Assembly (NCBI GenBank): GCA_964568805.1
Contig: CAZMRW010000023.1
Location: 1-50,798, forward strand
Length of the DNA stretch: 50,798 nucleotides
Source: CAZMRW01 sp964568805
Lineage (GTDB): Bacteria; Pseudomonadota; Gammaproteobacteria; Methylococcales; Methylomonadaceae
Reading direction: 5' to 3'
Shown here: positions 8,735 to 16,330 of the stretch, piece after piece
Position numbering within the stretch: position 1 is the stretch's first letter
Layout of the letters: each line of letters opens with the position of its first letter
Program-made: the position numbers and the translations under genes
The notes under the pieces: model-generated
The model's input: the letters and a program-made list of their open reading frames with translations, nothing else
Database searches by the model: none
What the model was told of the DNA's origin: nothing

Positions 8735-10147
8735 ATGAGCAAAACCTATCGTTGCACGACGCCAACTGATGCGCTAGTGATCTTCGGCGTGACTGGCGAC
8801 CTCGCTCACAAGATGATCTTTCCGGCGCTCTACGCGATGTCCAAGCGCGGCGTCCTCAACGTGCCGGTAATAGGCGTCGCCTTGTCGAAGTGGAGCCTCG
8901 CGCAAGTGCGCAAACAGGCGACGGACAGTATCAAGCAAGCCGGCAAGATCGATGACCGGGGCGCCCTCGATCACCTGCTATCTCTGCTCCAGTATGTTGG
9001 CGGTGATTACAACGACCTGGACACGTTCAAAGCGCTCAAGCAGACGTTGGGCGAGGCCAGGTGCCCGGCGCATTACCTCGCCATCCCTCCCGCACTGTTC
9101 GCAACGGTTATCAAAGGGCTCGGTGCTGCGGGCCTAGCCGATCAGGCGCGAGTCATCGTTGAAAAGCCCTTCGGACGCGACCTGGCTTCGGCCCGGGAGC
9201 TCAACCGCATCGCGCTTTCGGTGTTTGCGGAAGACTCGATCTTCCGCATCGACCACTATCTGGGGAAGGAGGCAATCATGAATATCCTCTATTTCCGTTT
9301 CGCCAATTCGTTCCTTGAGCCTATCTGGAACCGAAACTGCGTGGCCAGCGTGCAGATCACGCTATGCGAGAATTTCGGTGTGAAAGGTCGCGGCGCATTT
9401 TACGAAAATGTCGGTTGCCTGCGCGACGTTATCCAGAATCATTTATTCCAGATCGTCGCGTTGCTTGCCATGGAGCCCCCGGCTTATCAGGGCTTTGGTG
9501 CTGTTCACAGCGAGAAAGCCAAGGTGTTCCAGGCCATTCGCCCCCTGCACTCTGATGACGTGGTGCGCGGCCAGTACTCGGGCTACCGGAAAGAATCGGG
9601 CGTAGCAAAGGGTTCGGACGTCGAAACGTTCTGCGCCCTGCGGCTTTTTATAGATTCCTGGCGCTGGGAAGGGGTGCCGTGGTATCTGCGTTCCGGCAAA
9701 TGTCTGGCTGCAACGGCAGCCGAGGTCCTGGTGGAGTTAAAGCCGCCACCGCAAAAATTGTTCGACGATTCCGCCCCTGTGGCCGGTCGGTCCAATTATC
9801 TGCGTTTCCGACTCTCTCCCAACTCCGCCGTTGCTCTTGCTGCGCGCGTCAAGCGCGCAGGCAAGGAATTCGTCGGTGACCAGCGTGAGCTCTACCTGCT
9901 GGATGAACAGCCGGGAGAAGAGACACCCTATGAGCGGCTTTTGGAAGACGCCATGGCTGGAGACGGAGCGCTCTTTACCCGTGAGGATGCGGTTGAGGCC
10001 GCCTGGGCTGTAGTCGATCCAGTGCTTAATGCCCACCACAAGGCGCACCGCTACAAGCCCGGCAGCTGGGGTCCGAAACAAGCTGATGCGCTAATTGCGG
10101 CAGACGGAAGCTGGCACAACCCAATATCAGTGCGGGTGGCAAAATGA
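8735..10147 (+). CDS. zwf: Glucose-6-phosphate 1-dehydrogenase
   Basis: A 470-residue enzyme oxidising glucose 6-phosphate to 6-phosphogluconolactone with NAD(P)+ (oxidative pentose phosphate or Entner-Doudoroff entry). The N-terminal Rossmann motif is GVTGDLA, with Lys in AHKMIFPAL; the active-site signature RIDHYLGKE is intact, followed by the family C-terminal domain. Length is normal. The start could also be the GTG one codon upstream (8732); no strong ribosome binding site distinguishes them. The stop overlaps the ATG of a collapsed HAD hydrolase remnant by four bases, an arrangement showing a former operon. No gnd or edd gene is present in the window. Confidence 0.96.
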   Translation: MSKTYRCTTPTDALVIFGVTGDLAHKMIFPALYAMSKRGVLNVPVIGVALSKWSLAQVRKQATDSIKQAGKIDDRGALDHLLSLLQYVGGDYNDLDTFKALKQTLGEARCPAHYLAIPPALFATVIKGLGAAGLADQARVIVEKPFGRDLASARELNRIALSVFAEDSIFRIDHYLGKEAIMNILYFRFANSFLEPIWNRNCVASVQITLCENFGVKGRGAFYENVGCLRDVIQNHLFQIVALLAMEPPAYQGFGAVHSEKAKVFQAIRPLHSDDVVRGQYSGYRKESGVAKGSDVETFCALRLFIDSWRWEGVPWYLRSGKCLAATAAEVLVELKPPPQKLFDDSAPVAGRSNYLRFRLSPNSAVALAARVKRAGKEFVGDQRELYLLDEQPGEETPYERLLEDAMAGDGALFTREDAVEAAWAVVDPVLNAHHKAHRYKPGSWGPKQADALIAADGSWHNPISVRVAK

Positions 10148-10290
10148 CAACGGCGAACGAGGTGGTGTTCCTGCTGGATATTGATAACACATATCCGGTT
10201 GCCGATCTGACGGTCGAGCGTATCAGCGACTTGATCAATTATGACTTGCCGGCCTTGCTAGATTTCGCCCGTGCGAGTCATTCCGAAAAA
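10144..10290 (+). pseudogene. Internally deleted HAD-family hydrolase remnant
   Basis: The frame opens with MTTANEVVFLLDIDNT, the N terminus of a HAD-superfamily hydrolase with its nucleophile motif DxDNT, then jumps to YPVADLTVERISDLINYDL and on through PALLDFARAS, which matches what I know of the C-terminal tail of the same family (YPPADxTVERIGDLxDYDLPALL). The roughly 180 residues between, with the other catalytic motifs, are gone. The join is in frame. The frame then runs on without its own stop into the 3' end of the convergent flavoprotein gene (to 10428). Translational coupling to zwf (ATGA) is retained. Catalytically dead by any reading. Confidence 0.75.
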
Positions 10291-10293
10291 AGG

Positions 10294-11817
10294 TTACCAT
10301 GTCAGCCAGCGCCGCAGCAGCCATTGGAGTCTCGGCGTCAGACGCGTGCGGTTGTAAGCGTCCGCTGCCTTCTTGATCGCTTCAGCCTGGGTCGGATAAG
10401 CGTGGATGACGTGGGCGAGGGTACGTAATCCGATCCCTGCGACCATCGCCAGGGTGATCTCGTTGATCATATCGCCCGCATGACGTGCTACGATTGTTGC
10501 GCCGAGAATCCGGTCCGTCCGCTCCTTGATGTGGATCTTCACGAAGCCCACCTCCTCGTCGTCGGCGATCGCGCGATCCACGTCATGCATCGGGATGGTG
10601 AAAGTTTTCACCGGAATGTTCCGTTCGCGCGCCTGCCGCACATAAAGGCCCACATGAGCAATTGCCGGATCGGTGTAGGTGCACCACGGAATCGTCAGTG
10701 CACTCAGCCGCTGACGGCCGAGAAACAAAGCATTATGAACCACGATGCGCGCCGACGCATCGGCGGTATGGGTGAATTTGTGCTCCAGGCAGGCATCGCC
10801 GGCAGCATAGATGCGCCGGTTGCTGCTGCACAGGAAATCATCGACTCGAATGCCGGTGGCAGTATCGAAATCGACGCCTGCGGCCTCCAGATTAAGGCCA
10901 TCGACATTCGGTACCCGCCCTGTGCCGACCAGAATGGCGTCGACCGCTACAGTGCTTTTGTAATCGTCGCTGACCAGATCAACGAGTTTTTGCCCGCCTT
11001 CCATGCGCACGTTGACGGCTCTGGTGTTCAGGCGCACTTCGATGCCGTCGCGCGCGAATGCATCCGAGAGGAGCTGTGCAGCGTCGCGCTCTTCCTTGGG
11101 CAGGAACAACGGCTTTTCCTGCGCAATAATGGTCTGCGATCCGAAGCGGCAGAATGCCTGCGCCAGTTCGCAGCCGAGCGGGCCGCCGCCGATGACCAGC
11201 AGGCGGCGCGGCAGCTCGGTCAGGTCGAAGATGTTCTCGTTAGTCAGATAGTCGATCTCGACGAGGTCGGGAATACAGGTTGTGTTCGGCCGCGCGCCCG
11301 TAGCGATAACTGCCTTTTTGAATCGCAGTTTCGTGCCATCCACGGTCAGCGTATCAGTTCCGGTGAAATACGCTTGGCCGAAAAAGACATTCACGCCGGC
11401 CGCAATCAAGCGGTGCACCGAATCGGAGCGGCTGATACGGGCGCGAATACCGCGCATGCGTTCCATCACGGCAGCAAAATCAACGCGGATATCGCCCGGG
11501 ATTTGCGCGCCATACTGCTCGGCATTGCGCATCTCGGCATACAGCCGCGCCGTGCGGATGATCGCTTTCGACGGCACGCAGCCGACATTCAGGCAGTCGC
11601 CTCCGAGCAGGGCGCGCTCGATCAGTGCGACCTTCGCACCCAGTGCCGCTGCGGCGTGCGCCGCCACCAGACCTGCGGTGCCGGCACCGATGACCACCAG
11701 GCTGTACCGGCCTGCCGGCTGCGGATTGCGCCATCCGGCTGGATGCACGTTTTCCAGCCGCTCGCGATCGTGCGCGTCCGGTGGGGCTGTCGAATAAAAG
11801 ACGTTGTGCGGTTGCAT
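10294..11817 (-). CDS. MerA-like FAD/NAD(P)-dependent disulfide oxidoreductase
   Basis: A 507-residue class I pyridine nucleotide-disulfide oxidoreductase. In order: FAD-binding GAGTAGLVAAHAAA (about 44-57), redox-active disulfide GGDCLNVGCVPSKA, NAD(P)-binding GGGPLGCELAQAF, FAD-ribityl motif AAGDACL, dimerisation domain with the catalytic HAYPTQAE pair. It lacks the N-terminal metal-binding domain and the C-terminal CysCys pair of true mercuric reductases, so mercury reduction should not be assumed; the substrate is unknown. An AAGGATT ribosome binding site precedes the ATG. It is the last gene of the minus-strand run 14139 to 10294, 28 bases after the glycoamylase. Confidence 0.88.
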   Translation of the reverse strand: MQPHNVFYSTAPPDAHDRERLENVHPAGWRNPQPAGRYSLVVIGAGTAGLVAAHAAAALGAKVALIERALLGGDCLNVGCVPSKAIIRTARLYAEMRNAEQYGAQIPGDIRVDFAAVMERMRGIRARISRSDSVHRLIAAGVNVFFGQAYFTGTDTLTVDGTKLRFKKAVIATGARPNTTCIPDLVEIDYLTNENIFDLTELPRRLLVIGGGPLGCELAQAFCRFGSQTIIAQEKPLFLPKEERDAAQLLSDAFARDGIEVRLNTRAVNVRMEGGQKLVDLVSDDYKSTVAVDAILVGTGRVPNVDGLNLEAAGVDFDTATGIRVDDFLCSSNRRIYAAGDACLEHKFTHTADASARIVVHNALFLGRQRLSALTIPWCTYTDPAIAHVGLYVRQARERNIPVKTFTIPMHDVDRAIADDEEVGFVKIHIKERTDRILGATIVARHAGDMINEITLAMVAGIGLRTLAHVIHAYPTQAEAIKKAADAYNRTRLTPRLQWLLRRWLTW

Positions 11818-11845
11818 GGTTGTAATCCTTGAATAAAGGCAGCGG

Positions 11846-13132
11846 CTAAAGCCAGCCGCCGCGGAATCCGGCGTGCCGTAAACCGGTGTGGATATAGGGA
11901 CAGTTCCGCATCAGCCGCCAGATCAGTTGGGTGCGATAATTTTCGATCATCAGCACCACGATGCCCTGATCTAGCCCGAAGTGGCCGTCCGAAACCCAGG
12001 CGCTACCATCGGCATTGGCGAGAGTCGGATTGAAACTGCTGGTGTACTGCTGATCGGTCAGCATTTCGGGATAGCGTTGCAGCATGTTGCGTGCGGCGCA
12101 TAAGGTAATCTCGGGCGCGAAAGGCAGCGATGCCAGCGCCGCCCATCCGCTGAGAGTTCCGTCATCGGGCCCGTACGGCACGCCACGCGCGGCATAGCCG
12201 AACAAGCGTCGCCGTTCGTTGGCCAGTTCGGGCAGCAGATTGCTCGGGCCGTCACAGGCCGTCAGGCCCCAGCAGTTTTCGTCATAACCGGCGAAACCGT
12301 GCGGGTTACGCCGCGCGTACTCGCGCTGAATCTCGATTGCCCGTCGGCTGTTCTCGAAATAGTCGCAGCGCTTTTCGCGCATGAAGCGATCCCGAATGCC
12401 GCGAAAATCAATCCATGCGTGAGAGAACTGGTGGATGAATAATGGTCCCGCATACAGATAATCGTTGCCGTACAGATGCTCCCATTGATAGGTTGCCGTC
12501 CAGGCCTCGTAACTACCGTACTTAAGCGGATGCGTCGGCGAACCCATCGCGAGGACATAGAGGACAATAGACTCGTTGTAACCATCCCAGCCGTAGTGCA
12601 GGAATCCGCATTCCGGCTTCCAGCCTTGCCTAATCGTTGCAGCTCCACCCTGCGACCAACGCCAGTCGACGCGAAGGTATAGCGTCTCGGCGAGTTCGCG
12701 CAGTTCGGTTTCCTCAGGCGTATTCGCAGTGAAGTACATGCTTGCGGTCAACGCGCCGGCAATCAGCAGCGCGGAGTCAATGGTCGACAGCTCCGAACGC
12801 CAGACGCGGGCGCCGGTGTGCATGTCGAGAAAGTGGTAGTAGAAGCCCTTGAAGCCGGTCGCCTCCGGACTGCCGCCTTGATCGCTGTCACGAAAGAAAC
12901 GCAACACGGAAAGACTGCGTTCGATCGCGTCGGTCCGCGCCATCCAGCCGCGTTCCACCGCCACCGGATAGACCGACAGAGCGAATCCGACGGCGGCAAT
13001 GCTGGCCGGCGAATTCCAGCGCGAGGTGTCGGCGATCAGTCCGTTGGCCGGATTTACGGCTTGCAGGAAGTAGCCGAACGCGGCACGCTGGAGCTGGTCG
13101 AGCCACTGCTCGTTCAAAGACTCGCTGCTCAT
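11846..13132 (-). CDS. Glycoamylase-domain (PF10091) glycoside hydrolase
   Basis: A 428-residue protein whose body is the PF10091 'glycoamylase' fold, an (alpha/alpha)6 barrel shared by GH144 endo-beta-1,2-glucanases and the cyclisation domain of cyclic beta-1,2-glucan synthases. Visible family features: AFGYFLQAVNPANGLIADTS, FRDSDQGGSPEATGFKGFYYHFLD, CGFLHYGWDGYNES, QFSHAWIDFRGIRD, and the C-terminal LDQGIVVLMIENYRT. The frame extends upstream to 13282, but the ATG at 13132 is chosen: it begins at the family N terminus and has GAGGAG ten bases upstream. The upstream extension covers gene-start remnants. No signal peptide, so a cytoplasmic or non-classical location. The synthase at 16331 makes beta-1,2-glucan its likeliest substrate, an inference. 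Confidence 0.85.
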   Translation of the reverse strand: MSSESLNEQWLDQLQRAAFGYFLQAVNPANGLIADTSRWNSPASIAAVGFALSVYPVAVERGWMARTDAIERSLSVLRFFRDSDQGGSPEATGFKGFYYHFLDMHTGARVWRSELSTIDSALLIAGALTASMYFTANTPEETELRELAETLYLRVDWRWSQGGAATIRQGWKPECGFLHYGWDGYNESIVLYVLAMGSPTHPLKYGSYEAWTATYQWEHLYGNDYLYAGPLFIHQFSHAWIDFRGIRDRFMREKRCDYFENSRRAIEIQREYARRNPHGFAGYDENCWGLTACDGPSNLLPELANERRRLFGYAARGVPYGPDDGTLSGWAALASLPFAPEITLCAARNMLQRYPEMLTDQQYTSSFNPTLANADGSAWVSDGHFGLDQGIVVLMIENYRTQLIWRLMRNCPYIHTGLRHAGFRGGWL

Positions 13133-13218
13133 GCGGCAAAGTCTCCTCGGGACGACGGTTCGTGTACGTGATCCGTTGCGACTGCTGCCGAAAGGCAGGA
13201 GTTGAGAGTCACGATCAT
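13129..13218 (-). pseudogene. Probable acetate kinase start remnant
   Basis: A 29-codon frame with an ideal AGGAGG site eight bases before its ATG. It begins MIVTLNS, resembling acetate kinase N termini ([IV]LTLNAGSSSIKF), then diverges and stops in a 4-base overlap with the glycoamylase start. Eight residues alone prove little; the call rests on the adjacent phosphoketolase remnant, since xfp-ackA pairs are common. Confidence 0.4.
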
Positions 13219-13223
13219 TACTA

Positions 13224-13289
13224 TCACCTCCTTTGCTTGCAGTCACGGCGCATGACCGATTCGGCATCGGCAAGGGCTTCAACGTTCAT
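13224..13289 (-). pseudogene. Short start remnant of unknown gene
   Basis: A 21-codon frame opening with MNVEALADAESV and preceded by GGAG seven bases upstream. It ends in the AGGAGG that serves the next remnant. It may be the beginning of a further deleted gene of the same operon, or a non-functional frame. Confidence 0.25.
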
Positions 13290-13518
13290 GAGATCGTCTC
13301 CACTTCGGATTTACCCGTAAAAGACCCGGCCCGCCATCATGCCATGGAGTCGTGCTCCAGTGGCCCAGCAGCATGAGCTTCACATCGGCGAGCGCCATCT
13401 GCGGCTTCAGTCGTGGATCGTCGTAAAGATAAATCTGGCCAACCGGCTGATAGTTGACGGCGTGCCGGTAAGCATCCATCTTGTTGAGCAGTTTCGGGGT
13501 GAGTGTGTTTGTTTTCAC
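13279..13518 (-). pseudogene. Phosphoketolase N-terminal remnant
   Basis: About 60 residues match the N terminus of xylulose-5-phosphate/fructose-6-phosphate phosphoketolase: LTPKLLNKMDAYRHAVNYQP, then VGQIYLYDDPRLKPQMALAD and VKLMLLGHWSTTPW. Intact enzymes (about 790 residues) continue GTTPGxNFIYVHLNR; here the frame turns into unrelated sequence and stops after 79 codons. All thiamine-diphosphate binding regions are missing. A GTG start lies three bases after the DUF488 gene, so the operon position is preserved. The parent reaction would cleave xylulose 5-phosphate to acetyl phosphate and glyceraldehyde 3-phosphate. Confidence 0.8.
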
Positions 13519-13521
13519 GGT

Positions 13522-14139
13522 TTAATCTTCTTTAGGCATGATTTTCGTGACGGGCTGCGGCCGGGCGTGTTTGGCCGAAGGCTGCATTTTCGAGCTCCCA
13601 GAATCCTCGGAAGGATATGTGATCGAGCGGTCCCGGACGTTGGCAAACGGCGTGAGAGTATGAACCTGACGGTGAGTTGCGCTCATGATGTCCTCGGTGC
13701 GAATTCCACGGACCAGCAAGGCATCTGCGATGAGTGAGCGATGACAGCGCCACGGCACCGCTTCAGCGCACATCAAGACGATTTGGTATTGGTTCGCCAC
13801 GCGAATCAATTCTTCGAGACTCTGTGCAAACTCGGGTGTTTGCATGTAATCTGCAAATCCTCGAAAGGAGGCATTGCGCCAGCCCACGTTCAGCGAATCG
13901 ATCTTCGCATGACGCAGGCCGCCGAGTCCAGGCATATGAACATATTCCAAGCCGACTTTCTTTAACGAATGGAGCAAGGTAGCCTTGTTGAACTGCGGAT
14001 TGTGCCGGGAATACGGAATGGTGCGCACATCCACTACGTATGTTGCACCGTGCGCCTTAATCAGGCGGATGAATTCCTCGATCGTGTGCGTGGAATGACC
14101 TATCGTCATTACCAGCAGTGAAGTTTTTTTCTTTGGCAT
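13522..14139 (-). CDS. DUF488 family protein
   Basis: A 205-residue DUF488 protein. Family landmarks: IGHSTHTIEEFIRLIKAHG at the N terminus, VVDVRTIPYSRHNPQFN, GGLR, and the Cys/His signature MCAEAVPWRCHRSLIAD. The last 40 residues are a basic, low-complexity tail. Biochemical function is not established for the family; the conserved Cys and Arg/His suggest an enzyme. GAGGAATAAAGC precedes the ATG. It heads the minus-strand run that includes the phosphoketolase remnant, glycoamylase and MerA-like genes with very short gaps, a likely operon. Confidence 0.9.
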   Translation of the reverse strand: MPKKKTSLLVMTIGHSTHTIEEFIRLIKAHGATYVVDVRTIPYSRHNPQFNKATLLHSLKKVGLEYVHMPGLGGLRHAKIDSLNVGWRNASFRGFADYMQTPEFAQSLEELIRVANQYQIVLMCAEAVPWRCHRSLIADALLVRGIRTEDIMSATHRQVHTLTPFANVRDRSITYPSEDSGSSKMQPSAKHARPQPVTKIMPKED

Positions 14140-14244
14140 GCTTTATTCCTCGTGTTCGGAAACTTTTTTATTCTCAGCGGATTCATTGTTTGCTTTTGAG
14201 TTTCTTGAGCACCGACCCCTTGTGCATAGCCGGAAGGTCGAGAC

Positions 14245-15058
14245 TCATGAATGCGCTTTCGGGCTTGAAGTTTTAGCCGGCAACCGATCTTTGAGATCCT
14301 TGAGCGTGAACGGGGCCAGGATCGGCAATCAATTGGCGAGCGGCTTCCACCTGTTCCCATACATTCCACAGCAACACTCCTAGCACTCTATCGTTCTGCA
14401 AATAGTAGATGACGCCTTCCTCGTTGGGTCGCTTCCAGTCGGTAAAAGTCTCCAAGCGTGAGTCCACTTCGCCCATGGCTTCGTATCCCAAATCGAACAT
14501 GTCGGAGTAAAAGAATGGCAGGTGATGATAAGGCTCAGACTTGCCTGCCATGTTTCATCCTGCCAATCGTCCCATGGAATTGGCGTTGTCTTCATGTTCG
14601 ACTCGGATGCGCTTTCCCAACGCAAGGTTGTAGAATGCGGCTACGTCTCCTGCTGCATAAATATCGGGATGGCTGGTGCGCAGAAACTCGTCCACCACGA
14701 TTCCATTTTCAACCTCGAGTCCGATTGTTTGAGCAAGCTCAACATTCGGCTCGATGCCGACTCCCGCTACCACTCCGTCCACGACGATTTCCCGATTAGT
14801 ACTCGTTTTCAAAATATGTTGGTTGCCGCGAGTTTCCAAACCGACAATCTCTTCGCCGGCCAATATCTCAACGCCCTTTTGCTTGTAGAAGCCGGACACA
14901 AACTGAGCGAGAGGGCTCGGGAAGACACGATCTCCAATATCTTTGCCGGGGAAAATCATCACCACTTCTTTACCGTTCATAGCCAGCGCCGCTGCAATCT
15001 CAGAACCGATAAATCCGCCACCAATGACGGCAAACTTCCGCCCCGTTTCGGTGAGCAC
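14245..15058 (-). pseudogene. Broken FAD-dependent (ferredoxin-reductase-like) oxidoreductase
   Basis: Residues readable in one continuous frame match the NAD-binding and C-terminal domains of a NAD(P)/FAD-dependent reductase: FAVIGGGFIGSEIAAALAM, DEFLRTSHPDIYAAGDVA, RVEHEDNANSMGRLAG, then AGKSEPYHHLPFFYSDMFDL. Three lesions: (1) the N-terminal FAD-binding domain of about 140 residues is missing before 15058; (2) an in-frame TGA at 14555-14557 sits where the family has Arg (AG[R]NMAG), fitting a CGA to TGA change; (3) near 14300 one extra C shifts the frame, and removing it restores GPFTLKDLKDRLPA and a stop at 14245-14247. Non-functional. Confidence 0.85.
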
Positions 15059-15119
15059 ACACTGTCAAGGGATACTTCGCAAATAAAACTTTAGAGAAAT
15101 ACACCGGCTTAGACCAAAA

Positions 15120-15656
15120 CTACCGATTCCCGATGTATATCCGCGGGAGACCGCTGAAAACACCAAGTACACTCAGCAGCCACAGCACCAGCACAATAAT
15201 CACGACGATGTTCAAGATCTGCTTGACCCGTGCTTCCATCGGGATGAGGCTATTGACCAGCCACAGCAGAATGCCGACGACAATAATGCTCACCACCACC
15301 GAAAGCAATACCGCCGGAACTGCGCTCAAGATTCCAAATATGTTCAACAACCATAGCACCACCGCAATAATGACCACGATGTTAAGGATCTGCTTGATCC
15401 GTGACTCCATCGGGATATAGGCGTTGACAAGCCATAACAGAAGGCCGACGACGATCAGGCTCACCACTACTGAAACAAGCCCTATTGGCAGTACGCCCAA
15501 AACACCGACCGCGCTCAGCAGCCACAACACCACCGCGATGATCACGACGATGTTCAGTATCTGCTTGATGCGGGCTTCCATCGGGATATAGCTGTTAACC
15601 AGCCACAGCAGCACGCCGACAACGATAAGTGTTACCACAAGCGATATTAAGTCCAT
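15120..15656 (-). CDS. Triplicated Thivi_2564-like small membrane protein
   Basis: A 178-residue, very hydrophobic protein made of three tandem copies of a 57-residue unit. Each unit has a membrane helix ending LLWLVN, a short loop with IPME[AS]R[IV]KQILN, and a second helix NIVVII..VLWLL; the key Trp residues fall at 18, 75 and 132. The single unit matches the Thivi_2564-type family, normally one copy of about 50-60 residues, so this is a fused triplication with six predicted helices. Role unknown; related small proteins accompany stress genes. Starts at ATG 15656 with GGAGAAAGGC upstream. The DNA copies have diverged, so the duplication is not recent. Confidence 0.85.
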   Translation of the reverse strand: MDLISLVVTLIVVGVLLWLVNSYIPMEARIKQILNIVVIIAVVLWLLSAVGVLGVLPIGLVSVVVSLIVVGLLLWLVNAYIPMESRIKQILNIVVIIAVVLWLLNIFGILSAVPAVLLSVVVSIIVVGILLWLVNSLIPMEARVKQILNIVVIIVLVLWLLSVLGVFSGLPRIYIGNR

Positions 15657-15793
15657 TGCCTTTCTCCTAAAATTGAAAAAAATGATTGACGTATAAAACC
15701 ATGACTATTCTCTTATTGCTTCTCCACAGATCGGAACTGTCCTCCTTGTTCAAATTAAATAAGCAGACTGAGCAATAAGTTACTTCAGCATTA

Positions 15794-16330
15794 TTAACCA
15801 AGCACCACCCGCACCCGATGCAGTTGTCCATCGTTCTGTAATCTGATGCTATTTCCGTTTAATTGACGCTCCCCGTCCAGTTCTATCGTAACGATACCGT
15901 GCTCTACTCCATTGGGGTTTTCAACCTCAATTTCATAGCGTGTATCTTCGTGCTGATAATATAAGCTGTAACTGCGCCATTCCTTGGGAATACAGGGATT
16001 AAAAACCAATTTACCGGCGAGGACCTGTAGACCTAGGATCCATTCCGTTCCTGTGCGGTAAAACCATCCTGCCGCTCCTGTATACCACGTCCATCCGCCA
16101 CGCCGTACGTGAGGTGGCTCAGCGTAAATATCCGCCGAAAGCACATACGGTTCGACCTTATAGCCGTAAACACCGGTGCGGGTAGCCGTGCGGTTGATCG
16201 GATTAAGGATGCGCAGCAGTTCCGACGCTTCGTCACCTTCACCGAGCATGGCGAAGGCGATGACAGACCAGATAGCCGCATGGGTATACTGTCCCCCGTT
16301 CTCGCGTACGCCTGGGGGGTAGCTCTGGAT
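15794..16330 (-). pseudogene. Detached C-terminal 178 codons of cyclic beta-1,2-glucan synthase
   Basis: This DNA continues the 16331 frame without any shift. After the TAG it reads IQSYPPGVRENGGQYTHAAI, then the GH94 C-terminal landmarks GGWTWYTGAAGWFYRTG and TEWILGL, ending in the small beta domain and a TAA at 15794. Family members read DPGY at the break, so TAG replaces a Tyr codon (TAC or TAT). Translation could only come from readthrough or from an internal ATG at 16249. If the TAG is a base-call error, the gene is intact at 2912 residues. Confidence 0.85.

Noticed and set aside
10294..11817. True mercuric reductase (merA)
   Set aside because: No N-terminal metal-binding domain, no C-terminal Cys pair and no mer genes around.
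10480..11832. 450-codon plus-strand open frame
   Set aside because: It is antisense to the MerA-like gene, whose motifs are all intact; the long frame is a by-product of its codon use.
13133..13282. Upstream extension of the glycoamylase to 13282
   Set aside because: The extra 50 residues translate gene-start remnants in another frame and the family N terminus begins at 13132 with a good ribosome binding site.
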